Shown: positions 1 to 7,734 of the stretch, one piece after another | Numbering within the stretch: the stretch's first letter is position 1 | How the letters are laid out: each line of letters begins with the position of its first letter | Source: SIG575 sp964474295 | GTDB lineage: Bacteria; Bacillota; Clostridia; Oscillospirales; Acutalibacteraceae | Direction of reading: 5' to 3' | DNA length: 29,191 nt | Assembly (NCBI GenBank): GCA_964474295.1 | Contig: CAYYRN010000024.1 | Coordinates: 1-29,191 of the forward strand | Translations under genes and position numbers: made by a program | The notes under the pieces: generated by a model | Told to the model about the DNA's origin: nothing | Database searches by the model: none | Seen by the model: only the letters and a program-made list of their open reading frames with translations

Positions 1-614
1 AATTCGATTACATCATCATCAATTAACATACCGTTGGTTGTAAGCGTAAAACGGAAGTTTTTGTTATATTTTTTTTCGATGCTCCTTGCATATTCAACCA
101 TTTTCTTCACAACATCGAAGTTCATCAGCGGCTCACCGCCGAAAAAGTCAACCTCAAGATTTTTTCGACTGCCTGAATTTTCCACAAGAAAATCAAGCGC
201 ACGTTTTCCCGTTTCAAAATCCATTAACGCACGCTCACCGTGGTATTTTCCCTGGCTTGCAAAACAATACTCACAGTTTAAATTGCAGGTGTGTGCAATG
301 TGGATGCAAAGGGCTTTGATAACACCTGCTGTTTTGGCTTTCAGACGGTCTGCCATTGGTTCAAATGTGTCGGGAGTAAAAAGTTTATTATTATCTTTTA
401 AAGCTTCAACCTGATCGTAGCACTCGGCAATGTCATCAGCGGAAATATCGTCACGTTCGGAATATTTTTCGATTAAATCCGAACAAATTTCATTTTTACT
501 TTTTGACTCAAACATTGAAATAATGTCAAATGCAACTTCATCCACAATATGAACGGAACCTGAACAAACATCTATAACGATGTTGTAGCTGCCGAATTTG
601 AATTGATGAATCAT
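1..614 (-). CDS. scfB: SCIFF peptide maturase, radical SAM/SPASM (3' end beyond window)
   Basis: This is the N-terminal 204 residues of the radical SAM enzyme that forms thioether (sactionine/ranthionine) crosslinks in the SCIFF peptide. The radical SAM [4Fe-4S] motif CNLNCEYC has its cysteines at residues 110, 114 and 117. It is followed by the FFGGEPL motif near 157-163 and TTNG at 192-195, both typical of peptide-modifying SPASM proteins. Residues 1-95 look like the N-terminal precursor-recognition region. The C-terminal SPASM cysteines lie outside the window. The ATG at 614 is preceded by an AAGGAGAAC ribosome site. The precursor gene lies just upstream on the same strand, separated by a strong hairpin. 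Family members are about 450 residues, so roughly half is missing because of the window edge. Family identity is secure; the exact crosslink chemistry is known only from relatives. Confidence 0.95.
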   Translation of the reverse strand, partial: MIHQFKFGSYNIVIDVCSGSVHIVDEVAFDIISMFESKSKNEICSDLIEKYSERDDISADDIAECYDQVEALKDNNKLFTPDTFEPMADRLKAKTAGVIKALCIHIAHTCNLNCEYCFASQGKYHGERALMDFETGKRALDFLVENSGSRKNLEVDFFGGEPLMNFDVVKKMVEYARSIEKKYNKNFRFTLTTNGMLIDDDVIE

Positions 615-635
615 AATTTAAGTTCTCCTTTATAA

Positions 636-664
636 AAAATGCCGCCGATGCACGGCGGCATTTT
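636..664 (-). terminator. Hairpin between SCIFF precursor and maturase genes
   Basis: A GC-rich inverted repeat at 640-660 (TGCCGCCG, 5-base loop, CGGCGGCA) is extended by A/T pairs on both sides. On the minus strand it is followed by TTTTTT. It has the form of an intrinsic terminator placed after the short precursor gene and before the maturase ribosome site. Partial read-through would give more precursor than enzyme mRNA; that role is inference. Confidence 0.75.
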
Positions 665-676
665 AAATTCTTTTAA

Positions 677-829
677 TTACTTGCTTTCTTTTGTGCTTTC
701 ACACTTCTGGTTAGCAATGCCGCAGCTTGTTTTGCAAGCAGATTGGCAAGATGTTTGACATTCTCCGCAGCCGCCGTTTTTTGCACTGTCGCAAAGGTTA
801 CGTGTTTCGAGTGTTTTAATGTGTTCCAT
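677..829 (-). CDS. scfA: SCIFF ranthipeptide precursor
   Basis: This 50-residue peptide is the six-cysteines-in-forty-five (SCIFF) precursor found in nearly all Clostridia. It starts MEHIKTLETRNLC and has the diagnostic core GGCGECQTSCQSACKTSC. Cysteines are at 13, 21, 24, 28, 32, 36 and 43. The six from 21 to 43 are the canonical set; C13 in the leader is extra. The radical SAM maturase that would crosslink these cysteines follows directly. The start is set by GGAGGT at 837-842 on the minus strand, 7 bases upstream of the ATG. A near-consensus promoter lies just beyond. The gene is too short for ordinary ORF callers. The product is presumed to be a cytoplasmic or exported modified peptide; its biological function is not established. 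Confidence 0.96.
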   Translation of the reverse strand: MEHIKTLETRNLCDSAKNGGCGECQTSCQSACKTSCGIANQKCESTKESK

Positions 830-858
830 TGTTACTACCTCCACAAAATGTTTTTATA

Positions 859-887
859 ATTATATCACTTTTAAGCTTTTAAGTCAA
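859..887 (-). promoter_or_regulatory. Sigma-A promoter for the SCIFF operon
   Basis: Read on the minus strand: TTGACT, an exact 17-base spacer, then TATAAT, about 30 bases upstream of the SCIFF start codon. The near-perfect boxes suggest strong expression. Confidence 0.85.
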
Positions 888-976
888 TACCTTTGCTTCG
901 TGCGAAAGTCAATTGAATATATTTTCTTTGTTATGAAAAAAATTGCGGATATTTCGTAGTATTTAATATTTTTTTC

Positions 977-1005
977 TTTACAAATATCGGATTTTATGTT
1001 AAAAA
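977..1005 (+). promoter_or_regulatory. Possible promoter for the amino-sugar operon
   Basis: TTTACA, a 17-base spacer and a weak TAAAAA preceded by TG (extended -10 form) lie upstream of the ceramidase-like gene. This is the best candidate in the AT-rich 218-base divergent region, but the -10 match is poor. Confidence 0.35.
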
Positions 1006-1047
1006 TATATATAGAAATCATATTATTTTTAATCGGGGGTAATTTGT

Positions 1048-2799
1048 ATGAAAGCAAAATTCAAGTCATTAATTGCATTTCTTTTAATTTTTACATTGCT
1101 TTTTTCACTTAACGTTTCTGCCTGTGATTCATCCGAAAAACACAATAGCGAAATTATTGCGGCAACAAATATTGTCGGCGGCATAATTGACGGTGCTTTT
1201 TCACTGCTCGGAGCAATGTTCCCGAAGATGGATTTTCCCACGTTGGAAGAATATAATGCCTCTGAAAGTGAAAATTTTTATAAAGGAACGGAGGAATTTT
1301 TGGACTCTCCGTCTGAATATGCACAGTGGAAATTGGGTTTCGGCAGCAAAAGTATTGTTCCCGACAACCTGAAAAACGGTACAAAGGAGTATTATACGGG
1401 AGGATATTTTACTCAAAAAGTAAACGGTGTTTATGATGAGCAAAGAGCCAATGCTATTGCTATGAACGATGCAAGCGGCAGGGGAACAACGATTTTCGCA
1501 ACGATTGACGGTATAGGTGTAGGCAACGCCGATATAAGGGCAATCAGGTCAAGGTGCGAAGAAAAACTTAAAGATTTGGGTATAAAGAGTGACATAAACG
1601 CAATTAATATAAACAGTACACACTGCCACACGGTCATAGATACGCAGGGTTTCAATTTGAATTTGGTGGGAAAAGCTTTTCAAAATATGTTTTCGTTCCT
1701 TCCGTTTGTTGATGCTTCGAGAAGTATTGATGAAGAATTTCTTGAAATAATGATTGACGGCACAGCGGAAGCTATTGCAGAAGCGTACCTGAATATGGAA
1801 AAGGGTGAGCTTTACTATTGCGAAACCGACGGAATCGGTAAATCGGAAGAAGAAGGAATATATACAGATGATGAATATGAATACCTTTTAAACAAAAGAT
1901 ATCATACAGAGGGTTATCAACACGCATTTGCCTGCTTTAAATTTGTGCCTGATAATAAAAATTCAAATCCTACTGTTTTTGTCAATCTCGGAGCGCATCC
2001 GACAACGATTGAAAGATCTACCTCGCTTCTTTCATCCGATTTTCCGAATTATATCGGTGAAAAGATAAACAAATCAGGTATGAATTTTATGTTTATACAA
2101 GGGGCGCAATCTCCGATTTCCGTCAGAAAAGACGGTGTAAAGACATCTTCCGTAATAAATGAAGTAGAAAAAGAAATAGAAAATGATTCGAGAGTTAACG
2201 ATTACAAGGCGGCAAAAACTTTAGGCTATGAATTTGCAAGGCTTATACTTACGGCTTTGGAAAACCCCGAAAAAGTTGAACCCGTTTTAAATGTTAAAAT
2301 GTCGGAAATTGCCGTGAATCTTGACCGTGGACTTCTTCAGCTCGGTGCTTCAACAGGATTGCTCGGCACAACAACGGTTTATGACAAGTCAAGCAAAACG
2401 GGTTATTCGATAATTACAGAAGTGGGTTACATTGAAATCGGTACGGATATCGTCATATTGACAGTTCCGGGCGAGCTTGTTCCTCAGCTTGTGTACGGCA
2501 ACGTTGTTTCGGCGGAAGAGTCTTATCTCGGTGAGGAATGGAAAATCGAATGTACATCCGATTTGATAGGAGAAAACAAAACCGTACTTGTAATGGGACT
2601 TTGCAATGATGCAATAGGCTATATTATTCCCGATAACGATTACGCACATTTTATTGCGGATTCGCTTTGGAATATTGACGGAGCGGAAAAATTGTTCGGT
2701 GAATACCACAGACATTACGAAGAAATGCTTTCAACGGGTTCTACTGCGGCATCAACTGTAATGTCAGCATTAAATGAACTTGTCAAAAGCGAAAATTAA
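1048..2799 (+). CDS. Neutral ceramidase-like lipoprotein hydrolase
   Basis: A 583-residue exported protein with an N-terminal hydrophobic segment and a lipobox VSAC (Cys26), so probably a lipoprotein on the outer face of the membrane. It resembles the neutral/alkaline non-lysosomal ceramidase superfamily (zinc amidases). Motifs that match the ceramidase metal and catalytic sites are visible: NSTHCHT (H192/H194), GAHPTT (H317), QGAQSP (S355 where ceramidases have GDVSP), PGE (E476) and NDAIGY (Y525). The set suggests an active metal hydrolase, but the substrate may not be ceramide. The start is the ATG after GGGGGT at 1035-1040. It is the first gene of an operon with an amino-sugar kinase, a SIS protein and a GH84 glucosaminidase, so an acylated amino-sugar substrate is possible. 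The family call is from motifs and the substrate is inferred. Confidence 0.75.
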   Translation: MKAKFKSLIAFLLIFTLLFSLNVSACDSSEKHNSEIIAATNIVGGIIDGAFSLLGAMFPKMDFPTLEEYNASESENFYKGTEEFLDSPSEYAQWKLGFGSKSIVPDNLKNGTKEYYTGGYFTQKVNGVYDEQRANAIAMNDASGRGTTIFATIDGIGVGNADIRAIRSRCEEKLKDLGIKSDINAININSTHCHTVIDTQGFNLNLVGKAFQNMFSFLPFVDASRSIDEEFLEIMIDGTAEAIAEAYLNMEKGELYYCETDGIGKSEEEGIYTDDEYEYLLNKRYHTEGYQHAFACFKFVPDNKNSNPTVFVNLGAHPTTIERSTSLLSSDFPNYIGEKINKSGMNFMFIQGAQSPISVRKDGVKTSSVINEVEKEIENDSRVNDYKAAKTLGYEFARLILTALENPEKVEPVLNVKMSEIAVNLDRGLLQLGASTGLLGTTTVYDKSSKTGYSIITEVGYIEIGTDIVILTVPGELVPQLVYGNVVSAEESYLGEEWKIECTSDLIGENKTVLVMGLCNDAIGYIIPDNDYAHFIADSLWNIDGAEKLFGEYHRHYEEMLSTGSTAASTVMSALNELVKSEN

Positions 2800-2818
2800 T
2801 CGGAATCGGGGCGAGAAT

Positions 2819-3718
2819 GTGCAATATTATCTTGGAATAGACGGCGGCGGGACAAAAACCGTTGCCGCAGTGTCGGATGAAAAAGGGAGTATTTTGTTGA
2901 AAGCTACGGGTAAAACTATCAATTTTTACTCTGTGGGGATGGAAAAAGCCCGTGCAAATCTTTCATCCGTAATAGAAAAAATTAATTCCGAATTGGGCGA
3001 GATAAAATTTGAAGGCGTGTTTGTCGGCTGTTCTGCTTTGGACGGCATTGCAACTGAGCAAATCACAGATGAACTTTGCGGAGGCATAATAAATTCGGAT
3101 AATATAAAAGTCGGCAGTGACCTGCTTGCCGCACTCGGTTCGGCAGAAAGTGATGTTTGCCCCTGCGTTGCAATATGTGGCACAGGTTCTATGGCAATAG
3201 GAAAAGACATAGAAGGCAATGTTATCACAAAGGGCGGCTGGGGACACATAATAGGCGATGAGGGCTCGGCATATTCAATTGCGGTTAACGCACTGAAATG
3301 CTGCGGAATTTTTTTCGATTCAAAAGAAAAAACGAAACTCGTTGAAGAAGCGGAAAAATATTTCGGTGTAGATAATTTCAGACAGGCAATCGACATCATT
3401 TATTCCGAAAAAACAACAAAAGATTTTTTGGCGGGATTTGCTCCTTTTGTCTTGAAATCAGCTTTGCAAGGCGACGCATTTGCCGAAACGATTATAGTTA
3501 ATGAAGCTCATTGTTTTGCAAGGACTGTTTTGATGCTTCTTGATGAAGTAAAAAAATGCTCCGTTTTGTCCGTTTACGGCGGCGTGTTTCGGCATAACGA
3601 GATTTTCGTCAAAACCTTTAATGAGGATATAAACGAAATTAATCCCGAACTGAAAATTGAAGCTCTGAAAATACCGCCCGAAGAAGGGGCATTGAAAATT
3701 GCGAGGGGAATAAAGTGA
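2819..3718 (+). CDS. N-acetylglucosamine kinase family protein (BadF/BadG ATPase)
   Basis: A 299-residue sugar kinase of the ASKHA fold, of the N-acetylglucosamine kinase/BadF-BadG-BcrA-BcrD group. Visible parts are the phosphate-1 loop DGGGTKT (8-14), the likely catalytic Asp in GSDLLAALG (101), the phosphate-2 loop CGTGSMAIG (120-128) and GWGHIIGDEGSAY (140-152), which is typical of GlcNAc kinases. It probably phosphorylates GlcNAc or a related amino sugar in the cytoplasm. I prefer the GTG at 2819, because it gives the family-typical MQYYLGIDGGGTKT start and sits behind GGGGCGAG. An upstream in-frame ATG at 2774 would add 15 atypical residues and overlap the preceding gene. The stop overlaps the next gene's GTG. 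Specificity (GlcNAc versus MurNAc or glucosamine) cannot be read from sequence. Confidence 0.88.
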   Translation: MQYYLGIDGGGTKTVAAVSDEKGSILLKATGKTINFYSVGMEKARANLSSVIEKINSELGEIKFEGVFVGCSALDGIATEQITDELCGGIINSDNIKVGSDLLAALGSAESDVCPCVAICGTGSMAIGKDIEGNVITKGGWGHIIGDEGSAYSIAVNALKCCGIFFDSKEKTKLVEEAEKYFGVDNFRQAIDIIYSEKTTKDFLAGFAPFVLKSALQGDAFAETIIVNEAHCFARTVLMLLDEVKKCSVLSVYGGVFRHNEIFVKTFNEDINEINPELKIEALKIPPEEGALKIARGIK

Positions 3719-4452
3719 AAAAATATTCGGAATACATCGAAAATGTGAAAAACATCATTGAAAGAATTATGGCGGGAGATTCAGATAGCATAGAAAAATC
3801 GGCTGAAATTTTAAGCGATGCTTTAATCGGCGGAAAAAAGATTTTCATTTTCGGAACAGGTCACTCACATATGCTTTGTGAAGAATTGTTTTACAGAGCA
3901 GGCGGACTTGTTAAAATTCAGCCGATACTTGTTGAGTCACTTATGTTGCACATTTCGGCATCGCAAAGCACCGAAGCCGAGCGTGGGGAGGGACTTGCCG
4001 AAAAAATATTTGACGATTACGGTATGAAATCGGGTGATTCAATCATAATCGTTTCAAATTCCGGCAGAAACGGTGTTATAGTGGATATGGCACTGCTGTG
4101 CAAAGAAAAGGGACTTAACGTTATTGCACTTACAAGTCTTGAACATACATATTCAGGTCAATCACGGCACAAAAGCGGAAAAAGACTTTGCGAAATTGCC
4201 GATGTAGTTCTCGATAACTGCGGCTGTGTTGGCGATGCGTGCATTAACATCGAAGGAATAGAGGGCAAGGTTTGCCCCACATCTACCGTTTCGGGTGCGA
4301 TGATTCTTAATTGTATTATTTCGGCGGCTATTGACAACTGTGTTGAAAGGGGATACATTCCCGAACACTTCGCAAGCTCCAATGTTGACGGCGGTGACGA
4401 AATAAACAATAAATTGATAGAAAAATATAAAAAGGAGATTAGACACCTTTGA
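3715..4452 (+). CDS. SIS domain sugar-phosphate binding protein (UPF0309-like)
   Basis: A 245-residue single SIS-domain protein. FGTGHSHM (46-53) and IVSNSGRNG (112-120) are the two phosphosugar-binding loops of SIS folds. The EELFYRAGGL segment (56-65) is typical of the UPF0309 group. These proteins resemble MurNAc-6-phosphate etherase and phosphosugar isomerases, but the reaction is not established. The start is a GTG at 3715 overlapping the upstream kinase stop by four bases (GTGA), so translation is coupled. The end overlaps the next gene's TTG start in the same way. Placed between an amino-sugar kinase and a glucosaminidase, it most likely acts on the phosphorylated sugar, as an isomerase, etherase or sensor. 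Confidence 0.85.
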   Translation: MKKYSEYIENVKNIIERIMAGDSDSIEKSAEILSDALIGGKKIFIFGTGHSHMLCEELFYRAGGLVKIQPILVESLMLHISASQSTEAERGEGLAEKIFDDYGMKSGDSIIIVSNSGRNGVIVDMALLCKEKGLNVIALTSLEHTYSGQSRHKSGKRLCEIADVVLDNCGCVGDACINIEGIEGKVCPTSTVSGAMILNCIISAAIDNCVERGYIPEHFASSNVDGGDEINNKLIEKYKKEIRHL

Positions 4453-6092
4453 TTTATCCTATTCCTCAAAAAAACAATCTTAACGGAAAACCAATCGAAG
4501 TTAAGGCTTTAAATCTTTCGGGTGATTTTTGCGATAGTGCAAAAGAAGTTTTGTCCTCTTACGGTTTAAGTGTTTCTTCATCCGGTTTTAATGTTACGAT
4601 AAAAATTTCGGACAGCGAAAAAAATTTATATATTAACGAGGTTAAACGGTTAAGTAACGAAAAATACCGCATTGATGTCACAGAACAAAGCATATGTATA
4701 AATGCACCGACGAAAAGGGGAGCTTTCAGAGCTGTTAATACGCTTGCAAAATTAATATTAAACAATGAGCTGAAAACCGGAACGCTTGAAGATTATCCTC
4801 TTTTTGAAAAAAGGGGATACATTGAAGGGTTTTACGGCGAGATTTGGGAGCGTGAAAAACGTTTTTCGGTAATGGAGCTTATGTCAAAGTATGCGATGAA
4901 TACCTTCTATTACGCACCTAAAGATGACGTGTATCACCGTGAAAAATGGCGGGAGTTATATCCGAAAAAAGAACTTTTAAAGCTTAAAGAGCTGTTTGAA
5001 TTTGCGGAAAGAAAGGAACTTGATTTTTATTGGTGCATAGGGCCGGGGCTTACATACAAATATACTTCGGAAGATGATTTCAATCAGCTTATATGTAAAA
5101 TTAAAAGTGTGTATGCAATTGGAGTAAGAAATTTCGGACTTTTGCTTGATGATATCCCGAACCGTTTCCAGTATGAAGATGATTCAACGGCTTTCGACAG
5201 CATTGCGGATGCACATATTTACCTTATCAACAGAACGTACAGCGAACTCAAGGCGTTTGATTCTGATATCAATTTAACTGTTTGTCCTACGCAATATTTC
5301 GGTGAAGAAAACGGCTATTATATTTCAAAGCTCGGCTCATCCGTTTCCCCCGATATAAGCATTTTTTGGACAGGACAGGAAATCTGTTCACGGGTGCTGA
5401 CATCGAGAGAGGCTGACGATTTTTTACGTTTTACGCATCACAGACCGCTTTATTGGGATAATTATCCGGTAAACGATGCTGAAATGTTTCAGGAAATGCA
5501 CTTGGGAGCAATTACAGGCAGAGATAAAGAGCTTTATAAGTCGTGTGAGGGGCTTATATCGAATGTTATGGAGTATGCCGAATGTTCAAAAATTCCGCTT
5601 ATGACAATTGCCGACTATTTGTGGAATCCGATATCGTATAATGCGGAATCTTCTTTAAAAAATGCTCAAAAGGAGTTGCTCGGAGCGAAAAGTGATCTGT
5701 TCTTTTATTTTTCGGAACACCTCGGTGTTTCGTGTCTTAACAGGCACGCATCGGCATTTATGAGTGAAACGTTTGAAAAAATGAATTTTTATAAAGCTTT
5801 GGGAGAAAATGAAAAATCCCTCACTGTTTTTGCAGAGTACAATAAAAAATGCAGGGAATGTCTGAAAATGCTCTGTGATGATTCAGTGCCGCTTTTTAAA
5901 GAAATGAAAAAATGGGTGCGCAAGTTTGAAATGTGCTGTGATTTGCTTGATGCAATTTACTGTGTATGGGAAAATCCCGATAAGGCGAAGAAGAAAAAAC
6001 TAAAACGTCTTCTTGAAAAATATAATTCGGATGCTGTTTTGCTCACCGGCTTTTGCCTTCGTGAGCTTGCCGAAAAAACGTTAAAACAATAA
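4449..6092 (+). CDS. GH84 beta-N-acetylglucosaminidase, intracellular
   Basis: A 547-residue glycoside hydrolase of family 84 (O-GlcNAcase/NagJ type). An N-terminal GH20b-like domain (about 1-118) is followed by the catalytic barrel. The barrel has RGYIEGFYGEIW (122-133), YYAPKDDVYHREKWRE (154-169) and the catalytic aspartate pair in LLLDDIPNRF (D234/D235). It should remove terminal beta-GlcNAc by substrate-assisted catalysis. There is no signal peptide, so it probably acts in the cytoplasm on imported oligosaccharides, unlike secreted GH84 enzymes of Clostridium perfringens. The start is a TTG at 4449, overlapping the upstream stop by four bases, with AGGAG at about 4434. It is the last gene of the operon, followed by a terminator. 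Its product GlcNAc would feed the kinase encoded two genes upstream. Confidence 0.92.
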   Translation: MIYPIPQKNNLNGKPIEVKALNLSGDFCDSAKEVLSSYGLSVSSSGFNVTIKISDSEKNLYINEVKRLSNEKYRIDVTEQSICINAPTKRGAFRAVNTLAKLILNNELKTGTLEDYPLFEKRGYIEGFYGEIWEREKRFSVMELMSKYAMNTFYYAPKDDVYHREKWRELYPKKELLKLKELFEFAERKELDFYWCIGPGLTYKYTSEDDFNQLICKIKSVYAIGVRNFGLLLDDIPNRFQYEDDSTAFDSIADAHIYLINRTYSELKAFDSDINLTVCPTQYFGEENGYYISKLGSSVSPDISIFWTGQEICSRVLTSREADDFLRFTHHRPLYWDNYPVNDAEMFQEMHLGAITGRDKELYKSCEGLISNVMEYAECSKIPLMTIADYLWNPISYNAESSLKNAQKELLGAKSDLFFYFSEHLGVSCLNRHASAFMSETFEKMNFYKALGENEKSLTVFAEYNKKCRECLKMLCDDSVPLFKEMKKWVRKFEMCCDLLDAIYCVWENPDKAKKKKLKRLLEKYNSDAVLLTGFCLRELAEKTLKQ

Positions 6093-6103
6093 AATCAAAG
6101 TAA

Positions 6104-6139
6104 AAAAGCCCCTGAAAGCTGAGCTTTCGGAGGCTTTTC
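6104..6139. terminator. Bidirectional terminator between convergent genes
   Basis: AAAAGCC...TGAAAGC, a short TGA loop, then GCTTTC...GGCTTTT forms a long stem. T-runs follow on the plus strand (TTTTCTT) and on the minus strand (TTTTTT). It ends both the amino-sugar operon and the corrinoid-uptake operon. Confidence 0.85.
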
Positions 6140-6150
6140 TTGGCTGCTTA

Positions 6151-6945
6151 TTATGCTGCAAAAATTGACGTAACAGCTTCTATAATCCTATTGAAGAATG
6201 AGATGATTACGTTAAAAATGTTAACCGAAACTGTAAAGTCGGGAGCATATCTGAGAACTGTGGGAAGACCTGTCGCTTCGTCATTTTTAATAATTTGGAG
6301 CGAATGTTTACCCAAGGTCAAATATTTGTAAGGTATTTTGCAAACTCCGTTTTCATCGGGAGTAATTTCTATTGTTTCGTCCTTATATCCCCAAAGCAGG
6401 GTATATCCCTTTATGAGGTTAACCTGTTCTACGGGGGCGCCGTCATTGTCATATACGGTATCGAGGCTTGTAAAAGTAATTATACCTTTGGAAATTTTGC
6501 TTGTGTCAACAGTAGGATATTGCATTCCCGTGTTCCAAGGGTCACCGTAATACAAAACTATTTTTTCGCCTTCCGAAACAGTGTAAGCACTTACACCTTT
6601 ATCGGGCGAAACACCGTCAACCATATACGACCAGCCATCCCACATCATTGTTGTGTATGTACCTGCCGTAATTCCGTTAATGGAGGTGATGTAAGAACCG
6701 TATAATTCCGTTGTGATAACAGTAACATCAAGGCTGTTATCCATATCGTCTGCGGCTTTAATTACATCAAGAGCTGTGGAGTCTTTGCTCACCGTGATGT
6801 TTCCGTAATAGAGACATTCCGTTATTCCCTCAATACGCAGGCTTACGGTAACATCGCTGTCCTCAGCAAAGGAAACAATCGCAGTGCATCCTATAACCGT
6901 GATTACGGTCAAGATAATGCTGAGAGCTTTTTTGAACATTTTCAT
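6151..6945 (-). CDS. Exported DUF4430 (transcobalamin-C-like) protein with hydrophobic C-tail
   Basis: A 264-residue secreted protein with a signal peptide (hydrophobic 8-25, likely cut after SFA). Residues 30-135 form a DUF4430 domain. Its segment MMWDGWSYMVDGVSPDKGVSAYTVSEGEKIVLYYG has the family-typical W-x-Y-x-V-N/D-G-x-x-P and turn-plus-strand layout. A beta-rich region follows (about 150-240). The last 24 residues are a hydrophobic segment containing IISFF and ending near IF, shared with the propeller protein of the same operon. DUF4430 resembles the C-terminal cobalamin-contacting domain of transcobalamin. With an upstream cobalamin riboswitch and an ECF transporter, a role in corrinoid capture at the cell surface is likely but unproven. 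AAAGGA precedes the ATG. It is the last gene of the operon and is separated by 73 bases and a small hairpin. Confidence 0.82.
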   Translation of the reverse strand: MKMFKKALSIILTVITVIGCTAIVSFAEDSDVTVSLRIEGITECLYYGNITVSKDSTALDVIKAADDMDNSLDVTVITTELYGSYITSINGITAGTYTTMMWDGWSYMVDGVSPDKGVSAYTVSEGEKIVLYYGDPWNTGMQYPTVDTSKISKGIITFTSLDTVYDNDGAPVEQVNLIKGYTLLWGYKDETIEITPDENGVCKIPYKYLTLGKHSLQIIKNDEATGLPTVLRYAPDFTVSVNIFNVIISFFNRIIEAVTSIFAA

Positions 6946-6980
6946 TTTGTTCAGTCCTTTCGTTTGAATTTATGTAATAT

Positions 6981-7006
6981 TTTTGTTATCGTGCACTATA
7001 ACAAAA
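6981..7006 (-). other. Intercistronic hairpin between the two DUF4430 genes
   Basis: TTTTGTTAT and ATAACAAAA form a perfect 9-bp AT-rich stem with an 8-base loop. No T-run follows, so a terminator is unlikely; an mRNA processing or stability element is possible. Confidence 0.45.
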
Positions 7007-7018
7007 TAATTACCGATT

Positions 7019-7732
7019 TTAATATGTGTTTCCGATATCTTCACCCATATCGCAGGTGTAGGCGAATACGATTTTGTCACCCTTTTTTACCTTGTATGAG
7101 CTTACGCCGACGTTCGGAAATTCACCGTTTACACTGTACATCCAACCCGATTGCATACCGCAGTCTTTTTCGTAAATTTGGTGTATGCCCTCGATATAGT
7201 AGTTGTCGAAAGCAGGAGTATAAGTATATTCGATTTGTATGCCGCTTGCTTTACAGAATTTGCATTTATCAGAGCAAGTGTTTTCTTTGCAGGCTTTTTT
7301 TATCACGTCAAAAACAGTTTCGTTTCCGTTGATTTCAACGCTTGTTTCTTTTAATATTACGCCGCTTTTCGGCAAAAATATTTTTTTCGATTCGTTAAAT
7401 TCATTGATGTTTTTATTGATGCTTTCGCAAATTATTGTGATATAACAGACGTTGCCGCTTGTTGTCTTTTCGCTTTTGTCTGTTTTTTGTTCTTTTGTTG
7501 TTGTCTTATTGACCTTTTCGGGAACAGTTTGAGTTGTTGAAGAAGCGGTAATTTTTTCAGCTTTTTCAGTGCTGTTTTCTTTTACTGTTTCTTTTTCGCT
7601 CTCGTAAACAACAGATGCTTCGGTAGAATTTGTGTTGCTTTCGGTGTAGGGCAATTTGTTCGTATTTTCGGCACAACCGCCGAAAAGTAAAATAATTGTC
7701 AATAAAACCGCTGAAATAATTTTCTTTTTCAT
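7019..7732 (-). CDS. DUF4430 lipoprotein with cysteine cluster
   Basis: A 237-residue lipoprotein. The signal ends in the lipobox FGGC (Cys20), then a Ser/Thr/Lys/Glu-rich disordered linker spans about 22-92. A DUF4430 (transcobalamin-C-like) domain at about 95-230 contains GMQSGWMYSVNGEFPNVGVSSY. The linker would hold the domain away from the membrane. An unusual cysteine cluster (C148, C153, C157, C160), with further cysteines at 96, 102, 191 and 227, suggests disulfides or a bound metal or cofactor. It lies two bases downstream of the S-component gene, so the two are coexpressed. The likely role is substrate delivery to the ECF transporter, probably of a corrinoid, given the riboswitch at the head of the operon. 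The domain call is confident; the ligand is inferred. Confidence 0.85.
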   Translation of the reverse strand: MKKKIISAVLLTIILLFGGCAENTNKLPYTESNTNSTEASVVYESEKETVKENSTEKAEKITASSTTQTVPEKVNKTTTKEQKTDKSEKTTSGNVCYITIICESINKNINEFNESKKIFLPKSGVILKETSVEINGNETVFDVIKKACKENTCSDKCKFCKASGIQIEYTYTPAFDNYYIEGIHQIYEKDCGMQSGWMYSVNGEFPNVGVSSYKVKKGDKIVFAYTCDMGEDIGNTY

Positions 7733-7734
7733 TT

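Noticed and set aside
6295..6705. Plus-strand ORF of 136 residues antisense to the DUF4430 gene
   Set aside because: It is a shadow of a well-supported minus-strand gene. It has no ribosome site and its composition is unlike a real protein.
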